A stretch of 64,000 nucleotides of DNA from UBA1206 sp050953105 (GCA_050953105.1 JBMNMA010000004.1:496001-560000); one strand, 5' to 3'. Shown: positions 1 through 9,265, counted from the stretch's first letter. The notes: generated by a model from the sequence alone, not told the origin. Program-made: numbers and translations.

Positions 1-467
1 TTACAGCATTCCAAAACCCCCTTCATAGAGGGATCGGTGCAGTATTCAAGGGAAAAGGTGTCAAAGGTATAGTCCGAAAGACCTTTGCCTAACACCGTCT
101 TTTTCATAAAGTTATGTGCTTCAAGCTCTTTAAGACAGGAGCATTTTTCAAGCTTTATAAACCCCGTGTCGTTGCATTTTTTGCAAAAAAAGCATGGTGC
201 ATCGTAATTTTTGGGGTAGCCCAGCATAACCAGAATACCGTTACGCCGCCGGCGGAGGTTTACATAATGATCCTTTACCTGCTCCATTTTATCCCCGTCG
301 GGGGCGGCTTCCAGCATTTCTATGGCGGCAAAGGACAGCTTTTCGTCTATCGTCCGCAGCTCGGGGCAAATGTCGTGAAGTTTTGCGGTTTTGGACTCGG
401 CTTCCTTAATGGCCTTGTTCCGCCTTGCGGCAATTATTTCAAGGCTTGTGGGGGATGCAAACTCCAT
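1..467 (-). CDS. DnaC/DnaI-like helicase loader, N-terminal part (3' end outside window)
   Basis: The frame runs leftward off the window; about 155 residues are visible. I chose the ATG at 467 (MEFASPTSLEI) because AGGCGG lies about 9 bases upstream and the frame closes at a stop just above. A charged helical N-terminus is followed near residues 98-118 by a cysteine cluster (CFFCKKC, then KCSC), the zinc-binding arrangement seen in the N-terminal region of DnaI/DnaC-type loaders; the AAA+ ATPase part would lie beyond the edge. The DnaD-domain gene lies directly upstream on the same strand, so this is probably a two-gene primosome unit that loads the replicative helicase. The family call rests on the Cys cluster and context, since the Walker motifs are not visible. 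Confidence 0.72.
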   Translation of the reverse strand, partial: MEFASPTSLEIIAARRNKAIKEAESKTAKLHDICPELRTIDEKLSFAAIEMLEAAPDGDKMEQVKDHYVNLRRRRNGILVMLGYPKNYDAPCFFCKKCNDTGFIKLEKCSCLKELEAHNFMKKTVLGKGLSDYTFDTFSLEYCTDPSMKGVLECC

Positions 468-507
468 ATTACATATCCCGCCTTTCACCGTTGGTTTTTT
501 TCATAAG

Positions 508-1410
508 TTAAACCCCTCTCTTAAGCGCCGCATCAATAAATTCGTTTATATCAAAGCTGTCGGCAGGAAGGGTTTTTACGGGTTTTGACCTGCCGGTTTG
601 GATTTTTTGAACATCCTCGTTTGACTTTATGCCCTGGCCATGCCAGTCGGTGAGGATTTTATCAAGGTAGGCAAGACGGACTTCGCCTATGGAATCTACC
701 ATTTTTTCATAGGCTGCCTTGACCACGTCAAAGGAAAGGTCAAATTCGGTAAACCATTTGGTTATGTAGCCTTCTTCCTTGGCCGACAGCTTTCTCGCTC
801 CGAAACCGCAAAGAGTTATAAGTTTGCTTCTCATATCCTCCTGCTTTTGCCGTGCCGACAGGGTGGCTTCCAGCTTTTCGTAGGTATCAACGCCTTCGTC
901 ATAAAGGGAAAGGGCGGTTTGGGTTATATACCGCATGTTGGCTTTTCCCCGGGCAACGGCATAAGCCACCAGGGTGCAGACAAAGTCCGCCCCCAGGCCA
1001 GAGAAATGGTATATGTTATACAACAAATTAATGTCGTTTTTGTTTAATACCTTGCCCAGCATTTCCTCGACGGTTTCTTTGAGGGATGCGAATTCCTTTT
1101 CGGTTTCCATGGCCTGTGCCAGGGTTTCACCGTCATAGCTTTGGATAAGGCTTATCCGCTTTGAGGCGGGGATATTGCTTTCCATGTCGGTAATTAAGCC
1201 CTTTTCAGCCCAGAATTTAAGGGCCTCCTCAAAGTCGTTTGCCGGAACTCCAATAAATTCTGCGGCGGCATTAAGGTCAAATTCCCTCTTTGCCATGCAG
1301 TAGACGAACACCTTAAGCTGTGTTTCGTTTACCTTTGACAAAAGACCTACAATTTCGCCAGGCATTATGAAATTATTTTGTGTAGTGGTGGTTATCTTAA
1401 CGCTTTTCAC
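508..1410 (-). CDS. DnaD-domain replication initiation protein
   Basis: 300 residues. A winged-helix-like N-terminus (about 20-80) is followed by two DnaD C-terminal-type helical domains, about 117-185 and 200-265; the second carries the YLDKILTDWHGQGI element typical of DnaD/DnaB primosome proteins. Such proteins bind DNA and helicase loader during initiation and restart. The start is a GTG with GGAGGCGG just upstream. Its stop lies about 40 bases before the loader gene start, so the two are probably co-transcribed. The double C-terminal domain is the architecture common in Clostridia rather than the single-domain B. subtilis DnaD. Confidence 0.85.
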   Translation of the reverse strand: MKSVKITTTTQNNFIMPGEIVGLLSKVNETQLKVFVYCMAKREFDLNAAAEFIGVPANDFEEALKFWAEKGLITDMESNIPASKRISLIQSYDGETLAQAMETEKEFASLKETVEEMLGKVLNKNDINLLYNIYHFSGLGADFVCTLVAYAVARGKANMRYITQTALSLYDEGVDTYEKLEATLSARQKQEDMRSKLITLCGFGARKLSAKEEGYITKWFTEFDLSFDVVKAAYEKMVDSIGEVRLAYLDKILTDWHGQGIKSNEDVQKIQTGRSKPVKTLPADSFDINEFIDAALKRGV

Positions 1411-1440
1411 ACGCCGCCTCCGGATATTTTGTCGAAAAAA

Positions 1441-1896
1441 TTACGAAGTTATAATGTCTTCGTGGGGATACACCGAAAGGGAAATGCGGCTGTTTTCTGC
1501 CCGGCTGCCTATAATGTCCACAGTGTAGTTGACATCCAGCTTGCCGCCGTTTTTGGAAAGGGTGTTTTTAAGTTGCTTTGTCTTAACCCTCAGTTCCATA
1601 GGGAAATAGCCGTTGCTAAGCACGCAGCTGTGAGTTTTGCCCTCTTCAAAAATCATATAGGTGCCGTTGGTTCCCCCGGTATTCATGGCCACGATGTTGT
1701 CGCCGATAAGATTGACGGTGGTTATTGAGCCGTCACTGCCGGAGGAGTTTTCCATATATTCAAGCTTAAGTCCGTCCTTGGTGGTGCGTATGTAGCCGAA
1801 AGCCGTGGTTTCTCTGGTTTCTGTCTCTCCTGTCCCGTCAAGGGGATTTCCCAAAAGCTTTTCGGTTATGATATTAATGTTAACGGGTATTTTCAT
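1441..1896 (-). CDS. DUF1934 beta-barrel protein
   Basis: About 151 residues starting MKIPVNINI. The ATG at 1896 is preferred because AAAGGA lies 7-8 bases upstream; an in-frame ATG 6 bases earlier is too close to it and one at 1929 lacks a site. The sequence is rich in alternating beta-strands, with the YMIFEEG and FPMELRVKTK pattern of the DUF1934 (YwiB-like, lipocalin-like barrel) family. No catalytic residues are evident and the function is unknown. It sits between murI and the dnaD gene, all on the minus strand, so it may be read through from the cell-wall genes. Confidence 0.75.
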   Translation of the reverse strand: MKIPVNINIITEKLLGNPLDGTGETETRETTAFGYIRTTKDGLKLEYMENSSGSDGSITTVNLIGDNIVAMNTGGTNGTYMIFEEGKTHSCVLSNGYFPMELRVKTKQLKNTLSKNGGKLDVNYTVDIIGSRAENSRISLSVYPHEDIITS

Positions 1897-1929
1897 GTCT
1901 GTCATTCCTTTCGTGTCCAAAACGGTCAT

Positions 1930-2733
1930 TCACATTAATTGTTCTATGTCTGTCTTAAACACCCTGTCGGATATGTCCTTGCCTAAAAACGCCTTGGCAT
2001 TTTTAGAAAAGGATTCGGGGTCGTCGGAAACGTAGAATATCCTTTTTCCGCCGTTTCCGGGATTTATTCCTTTTTCGTCTATAAGGTAACAGAGATGCTC
2101 TGCCGCCTCGTAGGACGAATTTATTAGTTCACTGTCGGGTAAAAACAGCGATATTATTCTTTCAAGCAGGGGATAATGGGTGCAGCCGAGTATCACCGCC
2201 GACGGCTTTTTGGGAATTATATCCTCAAGATATTCGGCCACCGCAATGTTTGCCAACGAGTCGTCCACACTTGTTCTTCCGTTTTCCACAAGGGGAACAA
2301 GCAGAGGGCAGGCCCGGGATATTATTTTAACGTTGCTGCCGTATTTTTTAATTTCCTTCTCATAGGCTCCGCTTTTAATGGTGGCGGAAGTGCCCAGAAC
2401 AGCTATAACACCGTTACCCTCGACGGCGCATTCGTAGGCTCTTTTCGACGCCGCCTCAACTACACCTACAATGGGAAGGTCAAAGGTATTGTTTAACACC
2501 GGCAGGGAATTGGACGAAACGCTGCCGCAGGCCACCAGTATGGCGTTAACATTTTGGGAAATGAGAAATCGGCAGTCCTGAAGGGCATACCGGTCAATGA
2601 CCTCCTTGCTCTTGGTGCCGTAGGGAACCCTTGCGGTGTCCCCGAAATAAACAATATCGCAGTCGGGCATAAGGTCGATTAATGCCTTTACGGCGGTAAG
2701 CCCACCTATTCCCGAATCAAAAACTCCTATCAT
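1930..2733 (-). CDS. murI: Glutamate racemase
   Basis: 267 residues, the usual family length. It interconverts L- and D-glutamate in the cytoplasm to supply D-Glu for peptidoglycan. Visible motifs: FDSGIGGL at the N-terminus, YFGDTARVPYG, the first catalytic cysteine in VACGSVSSN (a variant of the common ACNTAS), and the second in GCTHYPLLE. The start codon overlaps the end of ddl by 4 bases (ATGA), so the two wall-precursor genes are translationally coupled. Confidence 0.95.
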   Translation of the reverse strand: MIGVFDSGIGGLTAVKALIDLMPDCDIVYFGDTARVPYGTKSKEVIDRYALQDCRFLISQNVNAILVACGSVSSNSLPVLNNTFDLPIVGVVEAASKRAYECAVEGNGVIAVLGTSATIKSGAYEKEIKKYGSNVKIISRACPLLVPLVENGRTSVDDSLANIAVAEYLEDIIPKKPSAVILGCTHYPLLERIISLFLPDSELINSSYEAAEHLCYLIDEKGINPGNGGKRIFYVSDDPESFSKNAKAFLGKDISDRVFKTDIEQLM

Positions 2734-3800
2734 CTTACGGCTTCCTCCGCCAATGAAATAAGCTCATCCACCAGCTTGGAGAAAGTGTGTCCCTCTAACT
2801 TCATAAGCTTGGGATACATGGAGGCAACCTCGGTAAACCCTGGGATGGTGTTTATTTCGTTAAACACCACGTCGTCGCCGTTGACGAAAAAGTCAACCCG
2901 GGAAAACCCGGTGCAGTCAAGGGATTGGTATATTTTCGCCGCAACCGTTCTAACCTTTTCGGCCACATGGTCGGGTATCCTTGCGGGGAAATGAAGGTCG
3001 GCCTTGCCGTTTAGATATTTGGTTTCGTAATCATAAAACTCGGAATGGGGCTCTACCTCGCCGCACATGGAAACAAACACGTTTTCGTTACCCAGCACCG
3101 CCACCTCAATCTCTTTGCCGGCCATGGCCTTTTCTATGAGGATTTTTTTATCGTGGACAAAGGCGTTTTTCATGCCCTCTATTAAATCGCTGCGGTTTTT
3201 CGCCTTGGAAACCCCCACCGAGGAGCCGGCGTTTGCCGGTTTTACGAACACCGGATAGCCAAAAGCCTCCTCCGCCTTAAGGGCGGCGGCGTTAAAGTCA
3301 AGATTGTTGGTTTTTCTTACAGTTATATAGGGGGTAACCTTTATTCCGTCGTTTTCGCATATAGCCTTTGCGGCGGCTTTATCCATACATACCGCCGAGG
3401 AATAGGTGGAACACCCCACAAAGGGAATCCCCGCCAGGGTGAAAAGCCCCTGAATGGTGCCGTCCTCACCGTTTTTGCCGTGAAGGACGGGGAAAGCCAC
3501 ATCTATTTTAAATATATCATACATTTTTTTTGCTTTGTCAAGGACAATAAGTCCGTGGTGAACCGAACAGGGGGAAATCACCGCCGGAACAAGGTTGGGC
3601 GTGTCGTTTGACCAGCTTGCGTTTTCTATGTTTGCGACGCTGCCGTTATACAAAAACATGGCGCCGGTTTTGGTTATACCCATGGGATAAACCTGATATT
3701 TTTCCCTGTCAAGGTTATTTATTACGTTTGAAGCGGAAATGCAGGAAACCTCATGCTCGGTGGAAGCTCCGCCGAAAAGGACAAGAATATTCTTTTTCAT
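2730..3800 (-). CDS. ddl: D-alanine--D-alanine ligase
   Basis: 356 residues with the three ATP-grasp regions: N-terminal VLFGGASTEHEVS, the central ATP-binding part with FPVLHGKNGEDGTIQG and VKPANAGSSVGVSK, and the metal-binding end DFFVNGDDVVFNEINTIPG. It joins two D-alanines for the peptidoglycan precursor. The extra segment near residues 50-85 and the HGKNGEDG form match the VanA/DdlA-type length class. First gene of a minus-strand unit with murI; a promoter is visible about 100 bases upstream. I did not classify substrate specificity (D-Ala versus D-Lac). Confidence 0.94.
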   Translation of the reverse strand: MKKNILVLFGGASTEHEVSCISASNVINNLDREKYQVYPMGITKTGAMFLYNGSVANIENASWSNDTPNLVPAVISPCSVHHGLIVLDKAKKMYDIFKIDVAFPVLHGKNGEDGTIQGLFTLAGIPFVGCSTYSSAVCMDKAAAKAICENDGIKVTPYITVRKTNNLDFNAAALKAEEAFGYPVFVKPANAGSSVGVSKAKNRSDLIEGMKNAFVHDKKILIEKAMAGKEIEVAVLGNENVFVSMCGEVEPHSEFYDYETKYLNGKADLHFPARIPDHVAEKVRTVAAKIYQSLDCTGFSRVDFFVNGDDVVFNEINTIPGFTEVASMYPKLMKLEGHTFSKLVDELISLAEEAVR

Positions 3801-3898
3801 AATATGTTAATGCCGGCAAAAAACCCGGTCCGGTCTTCCTTTCCCTGAATAGATATATTGCGGTAAGCCCGCATAAGCATTATATTTTATTTTTTTAT

Positions 3899-3927
3899 AC
3901 TATAACACATATAAAAAGCAAAGTAAA
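3899..3927 (-). promoter_or_regulatory. Predicted sigma-A promoter for ddl-murI
   Basis: On the minus strand: -35 TTTACT (3927-3922), 17-base spacer, -10 TATAGT (3904-3899). Moderate match to consensus in an AT-rich spacer upstream of ddl. Confidence 0.5.
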
Positions 3928-3959
3928 GGCAAAATGATGTAAAGATTTGAGGAATACTG

Positions 3960-4448
3960 TCAAATTCGGTCGGAATAATTAACTATGTTTTTCCTGTGGG
4001 CAAGGTGTATTCCGATATGCCCGAATCCTAAGGGAATCACCGAAATAATCATCCAAATTACCTTTCCGTAAATGCCGAGAAGTAAAAATGCGACAACCGG
4101 CAGTGTTGCCCCTGCTACAGGTATGCCGAGAATGGAGGAGTAAAAATCCGAAAGGGTTTTCTGGCTTTTGAAATACCTTATCCACCAAATTTCATACAGC
4201 ACCATAAAGGCGGCCGATGCTATCAGCCACCAGCTCCACGCCGACCAGGGCTTTAAGTTGAAATCCGAAAAAACAACCGCAACGCAGGATGTTAAAAACT
4301 GTCCCGCCCTTTCGGCGCTTCTTAATGCCTTACTTTCAACCGACGGATTATAGCCTGCCGGTTTATTTCTGCACCATAAAAAATTGGGGACAAAAAGCAT
4401 AAACAGATAAATTAAACCGATATACGAAAAACCCAAATGTCCTGTCAT
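3960..4448 (-). CDS. Small uncharacterised membrane protein
   Basis: 162 residues with four probable membrane segments, near 8-24, 74-92, 116-134 and 135-152. Aromatic residues are abundant (WSAWSWWL, YEIWWIRYF). I do not recognise a family. It has its own strong promoter and is transcribed toward ddl; there is no clear terminator between them. Start ATG 4448 is preceded by GGGAGAAGAC, a reasonable ribosome site. Confidence 0.7.
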   Translation of the reverse strand: MTGHLGFSYIGLIYLFMLFVPNFLWCRNKPAGYNPSVESKALRSAERAGQFLTSCVAVVFSDFNLKPWSAWSWWLIASAAFMVLYEIWWIRYFKSQKTLSDFYSSILGIPVAGATLPVVAFLLLGIYGKVIWMIISVIPLGFGHIGIHLAHRKNIVNYSDRI

Positions 4449-4506
4449 TGTCTTCTCCCGTAATTTACTTTTTTTGGCAGATCGGAAGGAATTGATTTAA
4501 AATTCA

Positions 4507-4534
4507 TTATAGCATATTATGCGCCGGGTGTCAA
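4507..4534 (-). promoter_or_regulatory. Consensus sigma-A promoter (minus), overlapped by a plus-strand promoter
   Basis: Minus strand: TTGACA (4534-4529), 16-base spacer, TATAAT (4512-4507), about 60 bases upstream of the membrane protein gene. On the plus strand TTGATT (4492-4497), 17 bases, TATTAT (4515-4520) overlaps it and could drive the protease gene at 4621. The two would compete for polymerase. Confidence 0.7.
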
Positions 4535-4620
4535 TAAATGACTGTGCCGGAAGGCGGACGGATAAAATTTTTCAAAAAGAATAACATATGTAATGAAACT
4601 CATAACAAAGGAAGGTTTTT

Positions 4621-5310
4621 ATGGAAGAAGTCAAAACTCCCGACATTCCCGAATCCAAGGCAGAGGATATAAAAAACAGCGGCGGCATTACAACCAAGTC
4701 AGCCGAAGGCAGAATTCACGCCCTTATTATTGCAGGATTGGTGGAAGGCCACTACACCGCCTCAGACCAGGCCAAAACCACCAAATACGAGCAATGCATA
4801 CCCACCCTTGTGGCGGTGGAGGAAAGCGACGAAATCGACGGACTGCTGGTGCTGTTAAACACCATCGGCGGCGACGTGGAGGCGGGTTTGGCCATAGCTG
4901 AGCTTATTGCCGGCATGACAAAGCCCACCGTTTCCCTTGTGCTGGGGGGCGGCCACTCGATAGGCATTCCCCTGGCGGTGTCAACTAAAAAATCCTTCAT
5001 CGTTCCCTCGGCCACAATGACACTCCATCCGGTGCGGACCAACGGCCTTGTTATCGGAGTCGCCCAGTCCTTTGAGTATTTTGCCCGTATGCAAAACCGT
5101 ATCATCCGCTTTATAACCGCAAATTCAAGGGCCAAGGAGGAGGAATTATACAAATTAATGATGAAAACCGAGGAAATGACCACCGACATAGGCACCGTAA
5201 TAGAAGGCACCGAGGCGGTTAATATGGGCCTTATAGACGAAATCGGAAGCCTGGGGAGGGCCATGGAAGCCTTGAAGGAAATGATACGCCAAAGCAAACA
5301 GGGGAAGTAA
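4621..5310 (+). CDS. tepA: TepA-type ClpP-fold serine protease
   Basis: 229 residues. ClpP-like core: TIGGDVEAGLAIAELI, then the catalytic serine in GGGHSIGIP and the histidine in TLHPVR, all as in Bacillus TepA (YmfB). The TKYEQCIP segment is also characteristic. TepA proteins are cytoplasmic and have been linked to protein export and spore protein turnover; the role here is inferred. AAGGAAGG sits 6-7 bases before the ATG. The acidic/lysine-rich first 30 residues vary in this family. Confidence 0.88.
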   Translation: MEEVKTPDIPESKAEDIKNSGGITTKSAEGRIHALIIAGLVEGHYTASDQAKTTKYEQCIPTLVAVEESDEIDGLLVLLNTIGGDVEAGLAIAELIAGMTKPTVSLVLGGGHSIGIPLAVSTKKSFIVPSATMTLHPVRTNGLVIGVAQSFEYFARMQNRIIRFITANSRAKEEELYKLMMKTEEMTTDIGTVIEGTEAVNMGLIDEIGSLGRAMEALKEMIRQSKQGK

Positions 5311-5347
5311 TGAATAAATATTAAGGATATTTTTGGCGAAAATTGTC

Positions 5348-5376
5348 TTGACAAAGGCCGGCAGGGGTTATATAAT
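5348..5376 (+). promoter_or_regulatory. Consensus sigma-A promoter for the dockerin protein gene
   Basis: TTGACA at 5348-5353, 17-base spacer, TATAAT at 5371-5376, about 38 bases before the ATG of the next gene. Confidence 0.85.
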
Positions 5377-5413
5377 CAAATAAAATAATTATGTCAACCG
5401 GAGGGGAAGGCTT

Positions 5414-6166
5414 ATGAAGTCGAAAGTAGTAATCAAACTGCTTGCTGTGGCTGTAAGCCTTTCCCTTGTGTTTATTTTTATCCCGTCAGACGGGGGCGCA
5501 GGCTCGGCTGCAGCCGGGGACATAAACGGTGACGGCAAAACCGACTACGATGACGCCTATCTGCTGTTTAACTACATAGCCGGTACCGGCACTATTACCC
5601 CCATCCAGCTTGAAAATGCCGACCTTGACTGCGACGGCAGCGTAACCATAGCCGATGCGGCGCTGCTGTTCCATTACATAAACGGCACTCTTTCGGCACT
5701 GCCTTTTAATTTAGGCTACGACAGACTGGTTATCCAGTCTTATCCCGAAAAAACCGAATATACCGAGGGGGAGGAGCTTGACCTTGACGGCTTTGTTCTT
5801 GCGGCGGAAAGCGGTAAGGGAAGAACAAAAAACATTGTAAACTATACATATGAAGGCTTTACCCCGGGGCCGGGGATAAAAATAATAGTGATAAGTCACT
5901 GCAACGCCAAAACCGCTTTTACCGTTACGGTTTTTCCGGCGGTCGTTAATTCAATTGAGCTTGTTTCACTACCCAAAAAGCTGACCTATTCGGAAGGCGA
6001 AGAGCTCGACCTTGACGGACTTGTGGTTAATGCTGTATACACCGACGGCAGAAAGCAGGCGGTAACCGATTATGTGGTTTCTGGCTTTGAGTCGGTCAAA
6101 GGGACTTATACCATCACCGTAACCTACCGGCTACGCAAGGCGTCATTTACCATAACCGTGAACTGA
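5414..6166 (+). CDS. Secreted dockerin-like protein with two Ig-like repeats
   Basis: 250 residues. Signal peptide about 1-35. Residues about 37-92 form a dockerin type I pair of Ca-binding loops: DINGDGKTDYDDAYLLF and DLDCDGSVTIADAALLF. Two tandem Big_3-like domains follow (about 100-175 and 176-250), each with the motif YxEGEELDLDG and ending in FTVTVFP / FTITVN. Dockerins normally dock enzymes to cohesins; here no enzyme domain is present, so it may be a structural or adaptor protein. GGAGGGG precedes the ATG. Single gene between its own promoter and a terminator. Confidence 0.82.
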   Translation: MKSKVVIKLLAVAVSLSLVFIFIPSDGGAGSAAAGDINGDGKTDYDDAYLLFNYIAGTGTITPIQLENADLDCDGSVTIADAALLFHYINGTLSALPFNLGYDRLVIQSYPEKTEYTEGEELDLDGFVLAAESGKGRTKNIVNYTYEGFTPGPGIKIIVISHCNAKTAFTVTVFPAVVNSIELVSLPKKLTYSEGEELDLDGLVVNAVYTDGRKQAVTDYVVSGFESVKGTYTITVTYRLRKASFTITVN

Positions 6167-6232
6167 CCGAAAAAGGCATTAATGTGCTTGAAACAAGTTT
6201 AACTGTCCTTTTGTGAAATATTAACATAAAAG

Positions 6233-6265
6233 AGCGCAAATGTGAACGCATTTACGCTTTTTTTA
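6233..6265 (+). terminator. Rho-independent terminator
   Basis: AGCG and AAATG (6233-6242) pair with CATTT and CGCT (6249-6258) around a short loop with one internal mismatch, followed by a T run. Ends the dockerin gene transcript. Confidence 0.7.
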
Positions 6266-6274
6266 ATAATTTAC

Positions 6275-6303
6275 TTGACAAAGACGGAAACTGATGGTAT
6301 AAT
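6275..6303 (+). promoter_or_regulatory. Consensus sigma-A promoter for the large surface protein
   Basis: TTGACA at 6275-6280, 17-base spacer, TATAAT at 6298-6303, about 57 bases before the ATG at 6360. Confidence 0.85.
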
Positions 6304-6359
6304 TCGTTATAAATAATAGGGACATTATGACCTATGAAAAAACGAAAGGAAGACGCACA

Positions 6360-8717
6360 ATGAAAAGATTCATGGCCCTTGCGCTATCCGTAATGCTAAT
6401 TGCCATCTGCTTGACAGGCACTTTGGTATTTGCGGCTGATAGCACAACAGAACCTGACCTTTCAACCCTTAAGAGCTATTTCGATGTTAACAAGTTTGTC
6501 TATGTTGACAAAGAAAACGGCTCGCTGCAGTCTACCGGATTTTCCGAAGACATCGCCTTTAAGTTCCAGGACTACACCGACGGCGAATACCTTTACGGCG
6601 CTGTCGTTGTGCTTACCCCCCCTCTCGGGTCGGCATCAAGCACCGGTAACGGCAACAGCACAAACATTCGCCTTTGGTTCCGTTCCAACGCCCAGGCGAC
6701 TGTTTACACCCACTTTATTGACATCTCCTATGACGGAGACAGCACCCCCTACCTCTTTTCCAAAAAGAACGGTTCTTTAACCAAAAACGAAAACTCGGTT
6801 GAAATTCCCACCACAGGTATGGAAGTTGAAACCGTTGTCGGGACAGACTACTGGTTTGTTCAGTATAAGATTCCCTATGCCAACGTTGACATCAACAACG
6901 CTTTCCAGTATTTCGTAACCGTATCCAACGGCAAACAGGCAGATCCCGAAATTAAGAACAACGCTCTGCTTTATCCTGCGGTCGAAATCGATTCCGAAAG
7001 CCGCCTTGCAAACTTCCCCTACAATAAGTGGGTTAGCGACGCTGCCATTGACGTAGCCGTTAAGGGCGTAACCGTAGACGGCGATGTTAAATACAACTAC
7101 CCCGATCTTGCCAAGCTTTCCGACGGCACCCATGCCGACAACGCTACCGAATTCAGCGATGCCCGCCTTGTTTCCTTCCAGTGGGAAAACTTTGACAAGT
7201 CCGAAGGCGCCAACAACGGCACCAAGGACGTTGCCTTTGTCCTTGACTTGGTTGAACAAAAGGCCATCACCGGCGTTAAGATCGGTGCATACAAAGACCT
7301 CAACTCCTACATAAACCTTCCCACCGCAGTTAAGATTTACCTGTCCAACGACGGTGTAAACTATGTTTCCATGACCACCAGCACCTGGACCTCTACGGTT
7401 GACGGTCTTGTAGCCGCCACCGATAGAACTGCCGGACCCAAAGGTGGAGCCACCTACTTTGCAAACTGGGCAGTCAGAGCTTCCTTGAATGCCCGTTTCG
7501 TAAAGGTTGTCCTTACCATGAACGACGAATGGATATTCCTTTCCGAAATCGAAGCTATTACCGCTGATGAGGAAGGCAAACCCGTTGATCAGGTTCGCAT
7601 TTCCGGCGTTAACACAAAGCTTGAGGGCGAAAGCATTGTTGTCCTCACCAGCAAGGTTACTGCCGAAAACCCCCTCCCCCTTGCGGTTTATAACGAAGAA
7701 ACAGAAAAATACGACTTCCCCGAAGGTGACTACGGTCTTGTAGCCGGCGGCAACTGGACCTGGTGCAGATGGGATGCCGAAAAGAAGGCATATGTGGTTT
7801 ATGAAAACCAAGTAAACCCCTATCCCTTCCCCGGTGACAGAACCGGCACCCTCACCATACCCGAAGGAGAAATACTTATAGTTTCCATTTCCAACGGTAA
7901 CAAGGAACACGCTTACGGCTCCGAAAAGTGGATAATGAGATTCCTTGAAGTAGGCACCGAACTTCACATTTACAATGACATTATAACCATAGGCAAGACC
8001 GTTGCCGACAAGCCCCAGCGTCTGTTTACCTTTAACGCTCCCAGTTATGCTCCTGCCTCTGCCGACGACATAGGCATTATGGCCGTCAACGAGGATAGAT
8101 TTGAAGGTATTACCGCAATCCATACTACCGGCACATTCAACGGCGCATACAGAAATGCTGCCCTTCTTGAATACAATGCCGAAAAGAATGCATACGAAGT
8201 TAAAGCAGTTCACGCTTCCAGCGGCACCGGCCCCAACTGGACAATAGGAGAAAACCAGATTGTTGTTGAATCCAACTTAGGCAACAACTGGCCCGCACTC
8301 TTTGAAACTGCAACTGAGGATGCTTGGTACTACAACGGGTCCAACGTTTGGGGTACCCCCTATAGCGAATGCCCCAACTTCTTAAATGACAAAAACCAGG
8401 CATGGTATGACAGCATAGGTAATATGCAGGTAGGCCAATTCTACCGCCTTATGGGCTTTGACTTTGATACTCTTGAAGTTCTTGCCAACTATGTTGTAGA
8501 TCCTTCCTACGATTACATTACCTTCAACGCCGACTACGCAACCTACACCTATCTTGAACTTGTTACCGACACCGATCCCGGCGATGAATCGAGCGAACCT
8601 GCTGAAGAAACTTCAGAAGATGAACCCGCTCCCACAGGCGATGCCGGATTTATCGCTCTCGGCATTCTGGCTGTTATCGCCGCTGCCGGCGCATATGTTG
8701 TAAGAAAGTCCAGATAA
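6360..8717 (+). CDS. Large modular cell-surface protein with discoidin-like domain and PTGD tail
   Basis: 785 residues. The start at 6360 (MKRFMALALSV) has AAAGGAAG 8 bases upstream; an in-frame ATG 33 bases earlier lacks a site. Signal peptide about 1-25. Residues about 30-195 are beta-rich and resemble DOMON/CBM9-like folds; about 225-410 resemble an F5/8 type C (discoidin) domain; about 415-565 is a beta-rich region I do not recognise; about 569-735 is a module (IGIMAVNED to YDYITFN) shared with the protein at 31013. The tail is acidic, then PTGDAGF, a hydrophobic stretch and VVRKSR, a sortase-type wall-anchor layout. Codon use is strongly biased to C-ending codons (ACC, GGC, AAC), which suggests high expression. 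Confidence 0.82.
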   Translation: MKRFMALALSVMLIAICLTGTLVFAADSTTEPDLSTLKSYFDVNKFVYVDKENGSLQSTGFSEDIAFKFQDYTDGEYLYGAVVVLTPPLGSASSTGNGNSTNIRLWFRSNAQATVYTHFIDISYDGDSTPYLFSKKNGSLTKNENSVEIPTTGMEVETVVGTDYWFVQYKIPYANVDINNAFQYFVTVSNGKQADPEIKNNALLYPAVEIDSESRLANFPYNKWVSDAAIDVAVKGVTVDGDVKYNYPDLAKLSDGTHADNATEFSDARLVSFQWENFDKSEGANNGTKDVAFVLDLVEQKAITGVKIGAYKDLNSYINLPTAVKIYLSNDGVNYVSMTTSTWTSTVDGLVAATDRTAGPKGGATYFANWAVRASLNARFVKVVLTMNDEWIFLSEIEAITADEEGKPVDQVRISGVNTKLEGESIVVLTSKVTAENPLPLAVYNEETEKYDFPEGDYGLVAGGNWTWCRWDAEKKAYVVYENQVNPYPFPGDRTGTLTIPEGEILIVSISNGNKEHAYGSEKWIMRFLEVGTELHIYNDIITIGKTVADKPQRLFTFNAPSYAPASADDIGIMAVNEDRFEGITAIHTTGTFNGAYRNAALLEYNAEKNAYEVKAVHASSGTGPNWTIGENQIVVESNLGNNWPALFETATEDAWYYNGSNVWGTPYSECPNFLNDKNQAWYDSIGNMQVGQFYRLMGFDFDTLEVLANYVVDPSYDYITFNADYATYTYLELVTDTDPGDESSEPAEETSEDEPAPTGDAGFIALGILAVIAAAGAYVVRKSR

Positions 8718-8757
8718 GGTTAAATCAACTTAAATTAAACAGGCCATAGGCCATAAA

Positions 8758-8786
8758 AACAAGCAGCTTATGCTGCTTGTTTTTTG
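8758..8786 (+). terminator. Rho-independent terminator
   Basis: AACAAGCAGC (8758-8767), loop TTAT, GCTGCTTGTT (8772-8781), then a T run. Perfect 10-bp stem after the large surface protein gene. Confidence 0.9.
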
Positions 8787-8866
8787 CGTTTTACTATGGT
8801 GTTATATACTAAAGCGGTATGATGGGGTAGTTCAAAAAAGCATAAAAATACAGTATTTGCTATTCC

Positions 8867-9265
8867 TCATAACACCAGCTTTTTCGAAACCATCTTACAA
8901 ACGGCAATAACGGGTATAGAAAGTAAAAACCATAACAAGCTGTAACCGGCGCAGACCTGACCGTATAAATTAAGGGGAAGCCTTGAATAATCCCACACCT
9001 TAAGCTTTAACCTCTTGTTTACAATCAACCCCGTTACCAGTTCAACGCAGGTTATTAGAGCACTGGATATAAGTCCCCGGACAAATATTGATAATTTTCT
9101 CGAAATCCTCGCCCGGTTGCACAGTAAATCAATAAAGTAAAGGCAAATACCTCCGTCAATGAACATAGACACATGGCTTTTCTTTCTGTATAAAAGCTCC
9201 AGTAGGACATATCCCAGTCCTCCGGCAGCAAACAAAACCAGAAAATGAATAATTTTTTTGCGCAT
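8867..9265 (-). CDS. CmpB-like small membrane protein (putative ABC-transporter type IV family)
   Basis: 132 residues with four probable membrane segments. The stretch VWDYSRLPLNLYGQVCAGYSLLWF matches, in part, the conserved signature W-DYS-LPLN--GQ-C--YS--WF of the PF06541 family. Family members are membrane proteins of unclear function; the ABC-transporter name is only a database label. It follows the amidase-fold gene by 44 bases on the same strand and may be co-transcribed. ATG at 9265. Confidence 0.7.
   Translation of the reverse strand: MRKKIIHFLVLFAAGGLGYVLLELLYRKKSHVSMFIDGGICLYFIDLLCNRARISRKLSIFVRGLISSALITCVELVTGLIVNKRLKLKVWDYSRLPLNLYGQVCAGYSLLWFLLSIPVIAVCKMVSKKLVL

Noticed and set aside
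6777..8213. Long open frame (478 codons) on the minus strand opposite the large surface protein
   Set aside because: It is antisense to a gene with extreme codon bias, which leaves the opposite strand open; it has no ribosome site and no recognisable domain.
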